Below are positions 1-7,846 of a DNA stretch of 64,000 bases, piece after piece. The translations under genes were made by a program, and so were the position numbers. The DNA comes from Nitrospira sp. GTDB taxonomy: Bacteria; Nitrospirota; Nitrospiria; Nitrospirales; UBA8639. The DNA lies in NCBI GenBank assembly GCA_011523385.1, contig WTGX01000004.1, positions 278,573-342,572 of the forward strand. Reading direction: 5' to 3'. Positions within the stretch are counted from its first letter, which is position 1. Every line of letters starts with the position of its first letter. A model generated the notes under the pieces. It was not told the origin of the DNA, made no database searches, and saw nothing but the letters and a program-made list of their open reading frames with translations.

Positions 1-781
1 TCCTGGTCTGCCATCGTTGGGAGACCACGGCCTGTACGATATCCCCGGCCTGGATATATTCTTTGGTCCGCATCACCATTTTTTCAAAGCTGGACTGGGT
101 CATATTCGAGATGAAGCGTGGAACGTGGCGACGCGCGGATGTCGCGTGATACCGCAAGGGGGTCTTGAGCTTCGCAATCATTTTTTCGATCCGGGTCGTC
201 GCATCCACGTAAGCGGATCTGACGCCTGATTTCGTCGAAGACGCAATATGCGCATTGGCCACGACTTTGATCGTATGTCGCACGTTGTCGAAAATCAGAA
301 GCGTGTCCGTGATGAAAAAGGCGAGCAGGGGCAGACGCGCGGAATCCTTGGGATGCCCGGGAATCGGTTCAAAAAAACGCACGACGTCGTAACCGAGATA
401 GCCGACGGCTCCTCCGACAAAACGCGGGAGGCCGGGGACGTGTACCGGTTGGAACTCGTCCAGCATAGCCCGGATATGGGCTAACGGATTCTGCCCTAAC
501 GGACGGGTTTCCGTCTTGCGACCTCTTTTGACGCAAAGGGTGCCTCCGTCTTCCCACAGCACGTGTGTGGCTCCGCTGCCCAGAAAGGAATACCGGGCCC
601 AGTTCTCACCGCCTTCGATACTTTCAAACAGGAAAGCCGTGTTGCCGGAATTGATTTTCGAAAATGCGCTGACCGGCGTTTCCCGGTCCGCCAGGATTTC
701 TCGATACACCGGCACCAGGTTCCCCATTTGGGCCAATTGGTAAAATTCAGCAAAACTTATTGAATAACAAGGATTTTTCAT
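1..781 (-). CDS. trpE: Anthranilate synthase component I, N-terminal part (runs off the window)
   Basis: Anthranilate synthase component I turns chorismate plus glutamine-derived ammonia into anthranilate, the first step of tryptophan synthesis. Reading the minus strand from the ATG at 781 gives an unbroken frame to the window edge (about 260 codons). The N-terminus matches TrpE: an entry resembling NLVPVYREILADRETPVSA, then a segment with FLFESIEGGENWARYSFLG, then RFVGGAVGYLGYDVVRFFE. It ends in the conserved start of the chorismate-binding domain (MVMRTKEYIQAGDIVQAVVSQR). The C-terminal catalytic half lies outside the window. No tryptophan leader peptide or attenuator was recognised in the roughly 200 bases upstream, and the neighbour def is divergent. 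Other chorismate-utilising enzymes such as PabB are possible, but the N-terminal sequence favours TrpE. Confidence 0.88.
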   Translation of the reverse strand, partial: MKNPCYSISFAEFYQLAQMGNLVPVYREILADRETPVSAFSKINSGNTAFLFESIEGGENWARYSFLGSGATHVLWEDGGTLCVKRGRKTETRPLGQNPLAHIRAMLDEFQPVHVPGLPRFVGGAVGYLGYDVVRFFEPIPGHPKDSARLPLLAFFITDTLLIFDNVRHTIKVVANAHIASSTKSGVRSAYVDATTRIEKMIAKLKTPLRYHATSARRHVPRFISNMTQSSFEKMVMRTKEYIQAGDIVQAVVSQRWQTR

Positions 782-989
782 GCCGGTGACGGTATCATGC
801 AGTTTCAAATTAAGTCAATGAAACGCAAACGTCCGGATCTTTTCCTCACTGGTTGCACTCGCGATTGGCGAAACAGCCTGCAACGCTTGATGCCATTGAC
901 CGGTATGAATACAGTAGGTCACTATCGCTCTTTATTTCCTCTCCCTTGATGGGAGAAGAGTAAGGTGAGGGTGAAAAGGGGAAATTATC

Positions 990-1523
990 GTGTCAATACT
1001 AAAAATCAGCAGGCTGGGGCACCCGTCAATTCGACGAGGGACGGAGCCGGTTTCTTCGGAAGAATTGCACTCCCGGGAAATACAGCGACTCATTGACGAT
1101 ATGGTCGAGACCATGCGGGACGCCCATGGCGTGGGGATTGCCGCGCCGCAGGTCCACGTGTCCAAACAGATCATCGTAATCGAAATCTCGCCGGAGAACC
1201 CGCGGTATCCGAATCAGGTGGCCGTTCCTCTCACGGTGTTGCTCAATCCCACGATCACGGAACACGAGGAGATCACGGAAGAAGGCTGGGAAGGCTGCTT
1301 GAGCGTGCCGGATTTACGCGGGCTTGTGCCCCGTTGGACAAGGGTCAAGGTCAGTGGCCTTGACCGTCAAAGCCAAGCCGTGGAAGTGGACGCCAAAGGA
1401 TTTTTCGCCCGCGTGATCCAGCATGAAGTGGATCATTTGAACGGCAAGGTCTTTTTGGATCGATTGCCGGACCTGAACACCCTCACGCACTTGCGCGAAT
1501 ATGAACAATTCTGGAAGAGGTAA
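990..1523 (+). CDS. def: Peptide deformylase
   Basis: Removes the formyl group from the N-terminal methionine of new proteins; a cytoplasmic metalloenzyme. All three signature motifs are present in 177 residues: GVGIAAPQ (residues 47-54), EGCLS with the metal-binding Cys about 103, and QHEVDHLNG with His 145, Glu 146 and His 149. The start is a GTG with a purine-rich AAGGGG a few bases upstream. The usual N-terminal sequence (ILKISRLGHPSIR) follows immediately, so this start is well placed. The gene stands alone: trpE is divergent, and nirK converges on it with only nine bases between the two stop codons. Confidence 0.96.
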   Translation: MSILKISRLGHPSIRRGTEPVSSEELHSREIQRLIDDMVETMRDAHGVGIAAPQVHVSKQIIVIEISPENPRYPNQVAVPLTVLLNPTITEHEEITEEGWEGCLSVPDLRGLVPRWTRVKVSGLDRQSQAVEVDAKGFFARVIQHEVDHLNGKVFLDRLPDLNTLTHLREYEQFWKR

Positions 1524-1532
1524 GAGACCGGC

Positions 1533-2540
1533 TTACTGGAGACCTTTGTAGACGTCGGGGTTCTCTTTCCCTTCCACTTTCAGCAGACCCAAGGCGCCTT
1601 TCTCGATGCGAAAGATCGAGTGGTCCACCGAGATATACGTGCCGGGCACTTCGACGACAAATTCCGCGATGGAAGATCCCGCGGCCGGCACCAGCGTGGT
1701 CTGTACGTTTTCCAGGGGTGGAGTCGTGAGCGAGCCTTCAGTCCAGACTTTGTCGAAGATTTCGCCGATGATGTGCCACGACGACACCAGGTTGGGACCG
1801 GCATTGCCGAAAAAAATCCGGATCTTGTCACCGGCCTTGGCAGTGAGCGGATTCTTCACCAGGGACCCGGCCATACCGTTATACACCACGTAAGTGGGGT
1901 GTTCGGCCGATCCTTTTTTGTGATCAAACTCCAGGACGCCGTCCTTGCCTTCCTTGGTATAGAAATCGCTTTGGAGGACGTAGAATTCCTTGTCCACGGG
2001 CGGCAGGCCGCCTTCCGGTTCCACCAGGATCATGCCATACATGCCGTTGGCAATGTGGGCCGGGATCGACGGTGACGCAGTGGCGCAATGGTACACGTAG
2101 AGACCGGGATTGATCGCCTTGAAGCTCAGCCCGGTTGTCTCTCCGGGTTCGGTATTCAGCATCGCGGCGCCGCCACCCGGTCCGTTGACCGCATGGAAGT
2201 CGATATTATGACTTTCGGAGCTGTCCTTGCCGTTGGTTAAATGGATGTGTACCGTATCGCCAACCCGGACCCGGATCATGGGACCCGGCACCGTGCCATT
2301 GAAACTCCAGAATTTGTATTGTTTCCCTTCGGCAATCGTGCCGACGTATTCCTTCGCTTCCATTTCAACCACGACCGTTGCCGGCTTGGTACGGGTAATG
2401 GGTGGCGGAACGTTCGGTGCCGTCGAAAGCTGAGCCGTGATGGTTTCTGCGGACGAGAGGACCGGACAGCCGGCCAGGCACAGGGCGACCATCCATGCAC
2501 GACGGATTCCTGCTTTGCGAGAAAATGGCTTTTGCATCAT
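1533..2540 (-). CDS. nirK: Copper-containing nitrite reductase (NO-forming), two-domain
   Basis: Reduces nitrite to nitric oxide in the periplasm. The 335-residue protein starts with a Sec signal peptide (basic RKAGIRR, hydrophobic WMVALCLAG, cleavage near SSA-ET about residue 31). Two cupredoxin domains follow. Every expected copper ligand can be read. Type 1 site: His 111, Cys 152, His 162, Met 167. Type 2 site: His 116, His 151, His 307. The catalytic pair Asp 114 (in HNIDFHA) and His 256 (in SSWHIIG) is also present, so the enzyme should be active. A strong ribosome site (AAAGGAGG) precedes the double ATG. No accessory gene such as nirV and no recognised NsrR or FNR site was seen nearby. 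The closely stacked convergent def gene leaves no room for a separate terminator. Confidence 0.93.
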   Translation of the reverse strand: MMQKPFSRKAGIRRAWMVALCLAGCPVLSSAETITAQLSTAPNVPPPITRTKPATVVVEMEAKEYVGTIAEGKQYKFWSFNGTVPGPMIRVRVGDTVHIHLTNGKDSSESHNIDFHAVNGPGGGAAMLNTEPGETTGLSFKAINPGLYVYHCATASPSIPAHIANGMYGMILVEPEGGLPPVDKEFYVLQSDFYTKEGKDGVLEFDHKKGSAEHPTYVVYNGMAGSLVKNPLTAKAGDKIRIFFGNAGPNLVSSWHIIGEIFDKVWTEGSLTTPPLENVQTTLVPAAGSSIAEFVVEVPGTYISVDHSIFRIEKGALGLLKVEGKENPDVYKGLQ

Positions 2541-2954
2541 TCAACCTCCTTTATGTGACGGGCTTTTGGCTTTCCTTAAAAAAACTTGCGTGAATTTGCC
2601 GGTGCGTACGGCTCTTACGTGTCACGTGAAATCTGCCGGAACATTGACCCGAAGAGCATGATATACTTCTTGTCCCGGTAAGACAATCGGCCGGAAACGG
2701 GCGGGTAGGACAACGCAATCCATGAAAGGTTACGGTTTGCTGACAATTTCCGCTGCCTTCTTCTGTGTCCCCGTTCCCCTCCTTTGTAAGGACGAGAACT
2801 TTTTCCGAAGAGGGAAAAGTTGAGAGGTAGAAGGTGTGGCAGGAACCGCGCACCCTTGGCCCACCTGGACGCGTGGTCATCCTGAGCTTGTCCTGAGCGG
2901 AGCGAAGGATCTAGCGAAGGACCTCGTTATTGAAGTGCTCGGTGATTGAGGGAG
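2541..2954. other. Intergenic region upstream of nirK, no supported gene
   Basis: About 410 bases between nirK and the left 64-bp repeat. It holds the nirK leader with its AAAGGAGG ribosome site next to the gene. Scattered fragments of dispersed repeats also occur, such as CCCCTCCTTTGTAAGGA near 2770 and a TTGTCCTGAGC stretch near 2887. A minus-strand open frame at 2551-2880 has a Ser/Cys-rich composition, no signal or domain, and runs through the repeat fragments, so it is not called. Confidence 0.5.
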
Positions 2955-3018
2955 AGATTCCTCACTTCGTTCGGAATGACAGCTTCTGGATGTCGTTGGC
3001 TATTTTCATACCAATGAC
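2955..3018 (+). repeat. 64-bp inverted repeat, left copy
   Basis: This stretch recurs as its reverse complement at 6862-6925 with three differences in 64 positions by eye. The pair brackets a block of three genes (FAH-family hydrolase, ampG, PRMT-like methyltransferase). The repeat has no open frame of its own. The right-hand end (TTCATACCAATGAC) reaches to within 24 bases of the FAH start codon. Confidence 0.85.
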
Positions 3019-3041
3019 AGATTTGGTGCGGGAGGTTTTTG

Positions 3042-3842
3042 ATGAAGATCGTCAGGTTTCAAGATCTTAAAGGTGACGTCCACTACGGCGAGTGGATCAA
3101 GGAGTGGTCGGCTCTCCTCATCGAGAAAACGGCTGACGAAATGCACCAGGTCACCGACCACGTTGTTGCGATTGACAAACTCCTCGCGCCCGTCGCGCCT
3201 CCGAGCATCCTTTGCGTAGGGCTGAATTACCGGCGGCACGCGGAAGAAACGGGCGCAAGGATTCCCGAATATCCCGTGCTGTTTATCAAGGCTGCCAATG
3301 CGCTGGCCCATCCCGGTGCTCCGGTCGTCATTCCCAAAGTCGCCCCGGGGCAGGTCGATTGCGAAGGCGAATTGGCAGTGGTCATCGGAAAGCCCGGGAA
3401 GAACATTCAACGGCACCAGGCCCTCGACCACGTGCTGGGGTACACGTGCGCCAACGACGTCAGCGCGCGTCGCTGGCAAAAAGAGGGTGGGGGCAAGCAG
3501 TGGTGCCGGGGAAAATCATTTGACACGTTCTGTCCTCTCGGGCCTTGCCTGGTCACCGCCGATGAAATCCCGGACCCCAATACCCTCAGGATCAAAACCA
3601 CGCTCAATGACAAGATTATGCAGGATTCAACCACCGCGGACATGATTTTCGACGTGCCGTCCCTGGTCAGCTTCTTGAGCGAAGGGACGACGTTGTTGCC
3701 GGGGACGGTCATCCTGACGGGCACCCCGCAAGGCGTCGGGTTTGCACGAAATCCGCCGGTCTTTCTCAAACAAGGGGACCGGGTTGCCATTGAAATCGAA
3801 CGAATCGGAACACTTGTCAATCCCGTTTCCGAAGAAGAGTAA
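3042..3842 (+). CDS. Fumarylacetoacetate hydrolase (FAH) family protein
   Basis: FAH-family enzymes cleave or isomerise C-C bonds in beta-diketo acids or hydrate/decarboxylate oxo-acids; the exact substrate cannot be told from sequence. The 266-residue protein has an N-terminal cap followed by the FAH fold. ILCVGLNYRRHAEE opens the catalytic part. CEGELAVVIGK carries the Glu metal ligands, NDVSAR the conserved Asp, and GTVILTGTPQGVG the C-terminal glycine-rich loop. The ATG at 3042 sits six bases after GGAGG. A TTG one codon earlier is too close to that site, so 3042 is preferred. The gene stands alone between a dispersed inverted repeat and a palindromic repeat. Likely a generic oxaloacetate tautomerase/acylpyruvase-like enzyme, but this is inference. 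Confidence 0.88.
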   Translation: MKIVRFQDLKGDVHYGEWIKEWSALLIEKTADEMHQVTDHVVAIDKLLAPVAPPSILCVGLNYRRHAEETGARIPEYPVLFIKAANALAHPGAPVVIPKVAPGQVDCEGELAVVIGKPGKNIQRHQALDHVLGYTCANDVSARRWQKEGGGKQWCRGKSFDTFCPLGPCLVTADEIPDPNTLRIKTTLNDKIMQDSTTADMIFDVPSLVSFLSEGTTLLPGTVILTGTPQGVGFARNPPVFLKQGDRVAIEIERIGTLVNPVSEEE

Positions 3843-3882
3843 AAATGATGGCGCGTCCCGCCTTTCAATTCCCTTTCTTTGT

Positions 3883-3960
3883 TGTAGGGACAACCCCCTG
3901 TGGTTGTCCGAAGGGGAGGGCACGTGGTCATACGGGACGGCACAGGGGCCGTCCCCTACA
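3883..3960. repeat. Paired palindromic repeat (TGTAGGGAC family), two hairpins in opposite orientation
   Basis: The first hairpin is GGACAACC-CCCTGT-GGTTGTCC and the second GGGACGGC-ACAGG-GGCCGTCCC. Outer ends TGTAGGGAC and GTCCCCTACA are inverted copies of each other, so the unit forms a nested palindrome downstream of the FAH gene and downstream of ampG, which converge here. It could act as a bidirectional terminator, though no T-run follows. The same unit recurs at 59448-59474 inside the rpoH reading frame. Confidence 0.8.
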
Positions 3961-4012
3961 CCGACAATGATGTACGGACAGGCCTTCATTTGGTCAGCAA
4001 TCGAGGGAACCC

Positions 4013-5569
4013 TTACGACCGGTTCGTTTCGGCGGGTGGGGTCAAATAGTGCCGCGTTTGCCAAACGAGGACGATCACGGGCAGCCCCAGCAAGGCGGTC
4101 AGCATGAAAAACTGTGAATAGCCTAGGTTGTCCACGATCGTGCCGGAGTAGCCTCCCAGGATTTTCGGGAACAGGGTCATGAGTGAACTGAAAATGGCGT
4201 ATTGCATGGCGGTGAACCGGATATTGGTGAGGCCGGAGAGGAAGGCGATAAAGGCGGCGCCGGCCAATCCCGCGGACAGGTTATCGGCGGAGATCACCAG
4301 GTAGAGCATGCTCAGGTCGTGTCCCACGGCAGCCAACGCGATAAACAGCAGGTTGGTTGCGGCGGACAACAGGGCCCCGAGCAGGAGAATGCGGACCACG
4401 CCGTATCGGACGGACAGGAGACCTCCCAGAAATCCGCCGGCAATGGTCATGAACAACCCGAAGGTTTTCACGACACCGGCAATTTCCGGCTTGGTGAATC
4501 CCATGTCCTGATAAAACACGTTGGCGATGACGCCCAGCACGATGTCGGAAATGCGATAAACCCCGACCAACAGCAGCAGCACCAAAGCGGACTTCAAGCC
4601 ATATCGCCTGAAAAAATCTTTCAGCGGGGCGATATAGGTATCCTGCATCACGTCCCGGCTGACGATTCCGGCCTGAATCATCAACGCGGCGATCAGCCAG
4701 GCCGTTGCCACACCCATGGCCAGTCGCACCGTTTCGACCATGAATCGCGTACCGGCTTCGGTTCCGGTCATCCCGGCCAGCGCACGGCTGAGTTCGGTGG
4801 CCGGGTCCGATGAAAAATAGAAGACCAGGATGAATCCGGTGACGCCCGCCACGAACATGAACAGGATTCCCGCGTGATCTCCGGTTGACCGGGCAGGCCC
4901 GTGAACGTCAGGGGAGGTTGGTTCGGAAATCATGAGCGTCGTGAGAACGCCAACTGACATGACGGCGGCCATGATGAAATAGGTCTCCTGCCATGCCTGA
5001 TAGTCATACGTGCCCTTGGCCGACCCGAAGGCGCTGGCCAGGAACAGGGCTCCCGCGCCCGAGACGAGCATGCCGATGCGATACCCCGCAATGTACGTCG
5101 ATGACATCAGGGCCTGGAGCGAGACGTCTGCGGATTCAATCCGGTAGGCGTCAATCACGATATCCTGGGTGGCGGATGAAAACCCCAAAAGCACGGCGGC
5201 CAATGCCATCAGGGTCAGGTGTCCCTGCGCCGGGTCGATCAGCGCCATGCCGGTTATCGCGGCAATGATCGAACCTTGCGCCAGCAGCATCCACCCGCGC
5301 CGCCGCCCTAATCTCCGGGTCAGGAGAGGCACGGGCAAGGTATCCACGAGTGGCGCCCAGACGAATTTGAACGAGTAACCCAAGGCCGCCCAACTGAAGA
5401 AAGTCACGGCCGACCGCTCGATGCCGGCCTCACGCAACCACAAAGAGAGTGAAGAAAAAATCAACAGGAGGGGAATCCCGGCTGAAAAACCGAGAAACAA
5501 CATCGTGATGACCCGCGGGTGGCCGAGGGCCCGCAAGGAAAGCCGCCAGGATGGGGAAGTTGCGAGCAT
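4013..5569 (-). CDS. ampG: AmpG-family major facilitator permease (muropeptide uptake)
   Basis: AmpG proteins import anhydro-muropeptides released during cell-wall turnover from the periplasm for recycling. The 518-residue protein has about 12-14 hydrophobic segments. Its N-terminus is characteristic of the family: a first helix with LFLGFSAGIPLLLIFSSLSLWL, then REAGIE, then the loop WAPLVDTLPVPLLTRRLGRRRGW. QDIVIDAYRIE, a hallmark of the AmpG/PAT group, follows near residue 135. The long extra loop near residues 215-300 is acceptable for the family. No beta-lactamase or other recycling gene lies next to it, so a role in recycling is inferred from the family alone. The start ATG at 5569 has only a weak GAAG upstream. 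Confidence 0.88.
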   Translation of the reverse strand: MLATSPSWRLSLRALGHPRVITMLFLGFSAGIPLLLIFSSLSLWLREAGIERSAVTFFSWAALGYSFKFVWAPLVDTLPVPLLTRRLGRRRGWMLLAQGSIIAAITGMALIDPAQGHLTLMALAAVLLGFSSATQDIVIDAYRIESADVSLQALMSSTYIAGYRIGMLVSGAGALFLASAFGSAKGTYDYQAWQETYFIMAAVMSVGVLTTLMISEPTSPDVHGPARSTGDHAGILFMFVAGVTGFILVFYFSSDPATELSRALAGMTGTEAGTRFMVETVRLAMGVATAWLIAALMIQAGIVSRDVMQDTYIAPLKDFFRRYGLKSALVLLLLVGVYRISDIVLGVIANVFYQDMGFTKPEIAGVVKTFGLFMTIAGGFLGGLLSVRYGVVRILLLGALLSAATNLLFIALAAVGHDLSMLYLVISADNLSAGLAGAAFIAFLSGLTNIRFTAMQYAIFSSLMTLFPKILGGYSGTIVDNLGYSQFFMLTALLGLPVIVLVWQTRHYLTPPAETNRS

Positions 5570-5768
5570 CGTTCTTCAATAACCTGAAAAGTTCGGCCTG
5601 TGAAGCCTGGTTTCGACCGGCAGCCTTGCCCGGTAGTGTAGCATGCTCTAGTATGAGGCGTCCTTGAAGAGAATACGGAGGGGCGACCGTATTCTTTCCC
5701 TCCCCTTTACAAAGGGACTTATCCAGAATAGTCGACAATGACCGTTCTTCATAGAAAAACGCCTTGAT

Positions 5769-5851
5769 TTGTAGCTGCCGCATCTTATGCGGCCAGGAAG
5801 ACAGCGGGATAAGGCATGTCCCTGCCCCCAGCAGGGATCCCGCAGCTACAA
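5769..5851. repeat. Palindromic repeat (TGTAGC family), nested hairpins
   Basis: Outer arms TTGTAGCTGC and GCAGCTACAA enclose the inner palindromes CCGCATCTTATGCGG and CCTGCCCCCAGCAGG. The right arm runs directly into AAGGAGG, the ribosome site of the methyltransferase gene. The repeat therefore forms the leader of that transcript and could fold over its translation start. Confidence 0.8.
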
Positions 5852-5868
5852 GGAGGCGAGGGCGTCCA

Positions 5869-6822
5869 ATGACGAAATACACCGACTTTATCAATTATCA
5901 CCTGTCGATGCTGGTTGATGAGACGCGGACGGGCGCCTACAGTCAAGCCATTGCCAAAGTCGTGAAACCGGGTGACGTGGTGGTGGACGTGGGCTGCGGA
6001 TCGGGCATTCTCTCCTTTTTCGCCTGTCGTGCGGGCGCCCGCCACGTGTATGCCGTGGAGAGCGAAGCCGTGATCAACATTGCCGAACTCGTGGCGGCGA
6101 AAAATGGCTTTCGGGATCGGATCACGTTCTACAACGACCGGTCTTTCAACGTGAAATTGCCCGAACCCGCGGACGTGATTGTCACGGAGACCATGGGCAC
6201 GTTCGGGTTTGAAGAGGGGATTCTCGGATCGCTCACCGATGCCAGGGATCGCTTTCTCAAAAAAGGGGGCGCCCTCATTCCCCATGGCGTGGACCTGTTT
6301 CTCGTGCCCGTGGAACTGCCGCAATTTTATGAACACGTGGTCGATTTTTGGGTGAACAGGTGTCAGGGATTCGATTTTTCACCCGTTCGGCATTTGACGG
6401 TGAACAACTTTCATCCGCTGAAGCTGCATGAAGGCACGTTCCTTGGCGATCCCATGCGCGTGCAGGAGGTTGAATTCGGAACAACGACGCAGGCGGAAGT
6501 GAAGGCCGGCTTCTCCGTCTCTGTCAAACGCCGGGGCTGGTTTCATGGACTGGCGGGGTGGTTCAGCGCCGAATTGATCCCGGCACTGTCCATCTCCAAT
6601 GGCCCCCGGGATAAAGCCTCACATTGGGGGCTGGCCTTTTTCCCCATAGACCGGCCCGTCCCGGTGGAACGCGGCAACCGCATCGAAGTGGACATGTCCT
6701 CAACGCGGAACGGGGAAGACTGGCATTGGAGCATCGCAGTCAACGGGCTGCGGTTTGAACACTCCACCGTCAAAGGCTCCCTGCCCCCTGTTTCAAAACA
6801 TCCAACCCCACTAGCCGGTTAA
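5869..6822 (+). CDS. PRMT-like class I SAM-dependent methyltransferase
   Basis: Probable protein (arginine) N-methyltransferase-like enzyme. The 317-residue protein opens with TDFINYHLSMLVDETRTGAY, close to the Y-x-x-H-x-x-ML-x-D-x-x-R-x-x-x-Y entry of protein arginine methyltransferases. The SAM-binding motif I is DVGCGSGILSFFACRAGA (about residues 40-57) and the acidic post-I residue lies in YAVES. A glutamate loop VTETMGTFGFEEGIL (about 105-119) stands where PRMTs carry the double-E loop SExMGxxLxxExM. A beta-barrel-like C-terminal half follows (about 140-310). The ATG at 5869 lies twelve bases after AAGGAGG; an upstream in-frame start would place the palindromic repeat in the coding region and is rejected. 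Such enzymes are uncommon in bacteria. The substrate is unknown, and a lipid or small-molecule methyltransferase remains possible. Confidence 0.78.
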   Translation: MTKYTDFINYHLSMLVDETRTGAYSQAIAKVVKPGDVVVDVGCGSGILSFFACRAGARHVYAVESEAVINIAELVAAKNGFRDRITFYNDRSFNVKLPEPADVIVTETMGTFGFEEGILGSLTDARDRFLKKGGALIPHGVDLFLVPVELPQFYEHVVDFWVNRCQGFDFSPVRHLTVNNFHPLKLHEGTFLGDPMRVQEVEFGTTTQAEVKAGFSVSVKRRGWFHGLAGWFSAELIPALSISNGPRDKASHWGLAFFPIDRPVPVERGNRIEVDMSSTRNGEDWHWSIAVNGLRFEHSTVKGSLPPVSKHPTPLAG

Positions 6823-6861
6823 CGGCTTTTCATTTTCTTCTGTCATCCCTGTATGTGTTCA

Positions 6862-6925
6862 GTCATTGGTATGAAAATAGCCGACGACATCCAGAAGCTG
6901 TCATTCCGAGCGTAGTGAGGAATCT
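6862..6925 (-). repeat. 64-bp inverted repeat, right copy
   Basis: Reverse complement of 2955-3018 with three differences in 64 positions. It starts 39 bases after the methyltransferase stop codon and is followed by further repeat-like sequence (CATCGAGGATCCAGTGTCTTTG). It marks the right boundary of the three-gene block. Confidence 0.85.
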
Positions 6926-6995
6926 GCTTTTTGTCTTTATCCGTCATCCTCGACATCTTTCATCGAGGATCCAGTGTCTTTGTCATCGAGCGCCG

Positions 6996-7580
6996 TTACT
7001 GAACGGGAAAGGAAATCACGATTCCACCCATCACGTCCCCCAGTTTGTAATCTTTTTTGTACGAGAGAACGTGTCCATTATGGCAATTGATGCAGGACAC
7101 CGATACGGCGTGGTCGGCGTAAACGGCTTTGAAAAACTTTTGCGTTCCCCGCTGGATAATCCCGCTATACGGACGGCTCGGATCCTCCAGCACGGCTGCC
7201 AATCCGGCTTTTTCGAAATCCGTGGTCGGTCCGTTTTTTTCGTAAATGGGATGCAGGCTGGCCAGCCGGAATTGAAGTCCCAGTCCCTGCTGTTCCACGT
7301 TCAACCCTGAGAGCAACAACATTTGAGCGGGAAGGGGCAGTGATTTCGTTTGCTTCCAGTATTCCTGGGAAGTCACGACCTGGTGCGCTTCCATTCGTTC
7401 GACCACGTGGGTCGTATAAAGCGTTCGGTCGGCTTGAATGATGGCGTGAATATAGTCGGCCACCACTTGCGGAGGAATGCCCTCGGCCGTGGTCTGTTCG
7501 CCGGAGCCCGCGTGAAAGGGAAAGACGAGCAGCACAAAGAAGGTGATTCCGATGATGGTTCCCATGGACGCTCTCTTCAT
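6996..7580 (-). CDS. Secreted Tll0287-like (DUF3365) haem-domain protein
   Basis: A 194-residue exported protein with an N-terminal signal peptide (MKRASMGTIIGITFFVLLVFPFH, cleavage near AGSGE). One c-type haem motif, CINCHNGH, lies near residues 161-168. The spacing of Y-x-QF-R-x-AS-xHP-x-NxP-like elements (LQFRLASLHPIYEKNGP) and the C-terminal KLGDVMGGIVISFPV match the Tll0287-like haem domain, used as a periplasmic sensor or electron carrier. An excellent AGGAGG lies upstream of the start. It is transcribed in the same direction as the LysM lipoprotein gene upstream, with a 266-base gap full of repeats, so a shared transcript is uncertain. No kinase or cyclase domain is attached, so this is a stand-alone haem protein. 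Confidence 0.82.
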   Translation of the reverse strand: MKRASMGTIIGITFFVLLVFPFHAGSGEQTTAEGIPPQVVADYIHAIIQADRTLYTTHVVERMEAHQVVTSQEYWKQTKSLPLPAQMLLLSGLNVEQQGLGLQFRLASLHPIYEKNGPTTDFEKAGLAAVLEDPSRPYSGIIQRGTQKFFKAVYADHAVSVSCINCHNGHVLSYKKDYKLGDVMGGIVISFPVQ

Positions 7581-7713
7581 GGCTACACCTCCTGTAATGA
7601 GTCACTGATCGTGCGTATCATCCTCCTTTTAACTGATGAAACTCAATCAAAAAGACAGCAGGGTCAGCCTCCCGAGCCACGGCCAGACGGCACTCAAGGT
7701 CTTCTGACGGCGG

Positions 7714-7814
7714 GCTCTACCCCACCTGACCTCCCCTTACAAAGGGGAGGAAAAGACTGTGCAGGCCCGCTTTCTTCCCCTCCTTTGTAAGGAGGGGCAA
7801 AGGGGAGGTAGAGG
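7714..7814. repeat. Long dispersed inverted repeat (CTCCCCTTACAAAGGGGAG family), copy 1
   Basis: GCTCTACCCCACCTGACC followed by CTCCCCTTACAAAGGGGAGG, then after a 26-base spacer the near reverse complement of the whole (CCCCTCCTTTGTAAGGAGGGG...GGTAGAGG). Each half is itself palindromic around TTACAAAG or CTTTGTAA. Two further copies lie at 35637-35767 and 62579-62697, the former with its halves in swapped order. No coding capacity. Confidence 0.85.
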
Positions 7815-7846
7815 GCTTTAAACGGAAACGACTATGGCGGGGACGA

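Noticed and set aside
2551..2880. A minus-strand frame of 109 codons upstream of nirK
   Set aside because: Ser/Cys-rich, passes through repeat fragments and overlaps the nirK leader; no support.
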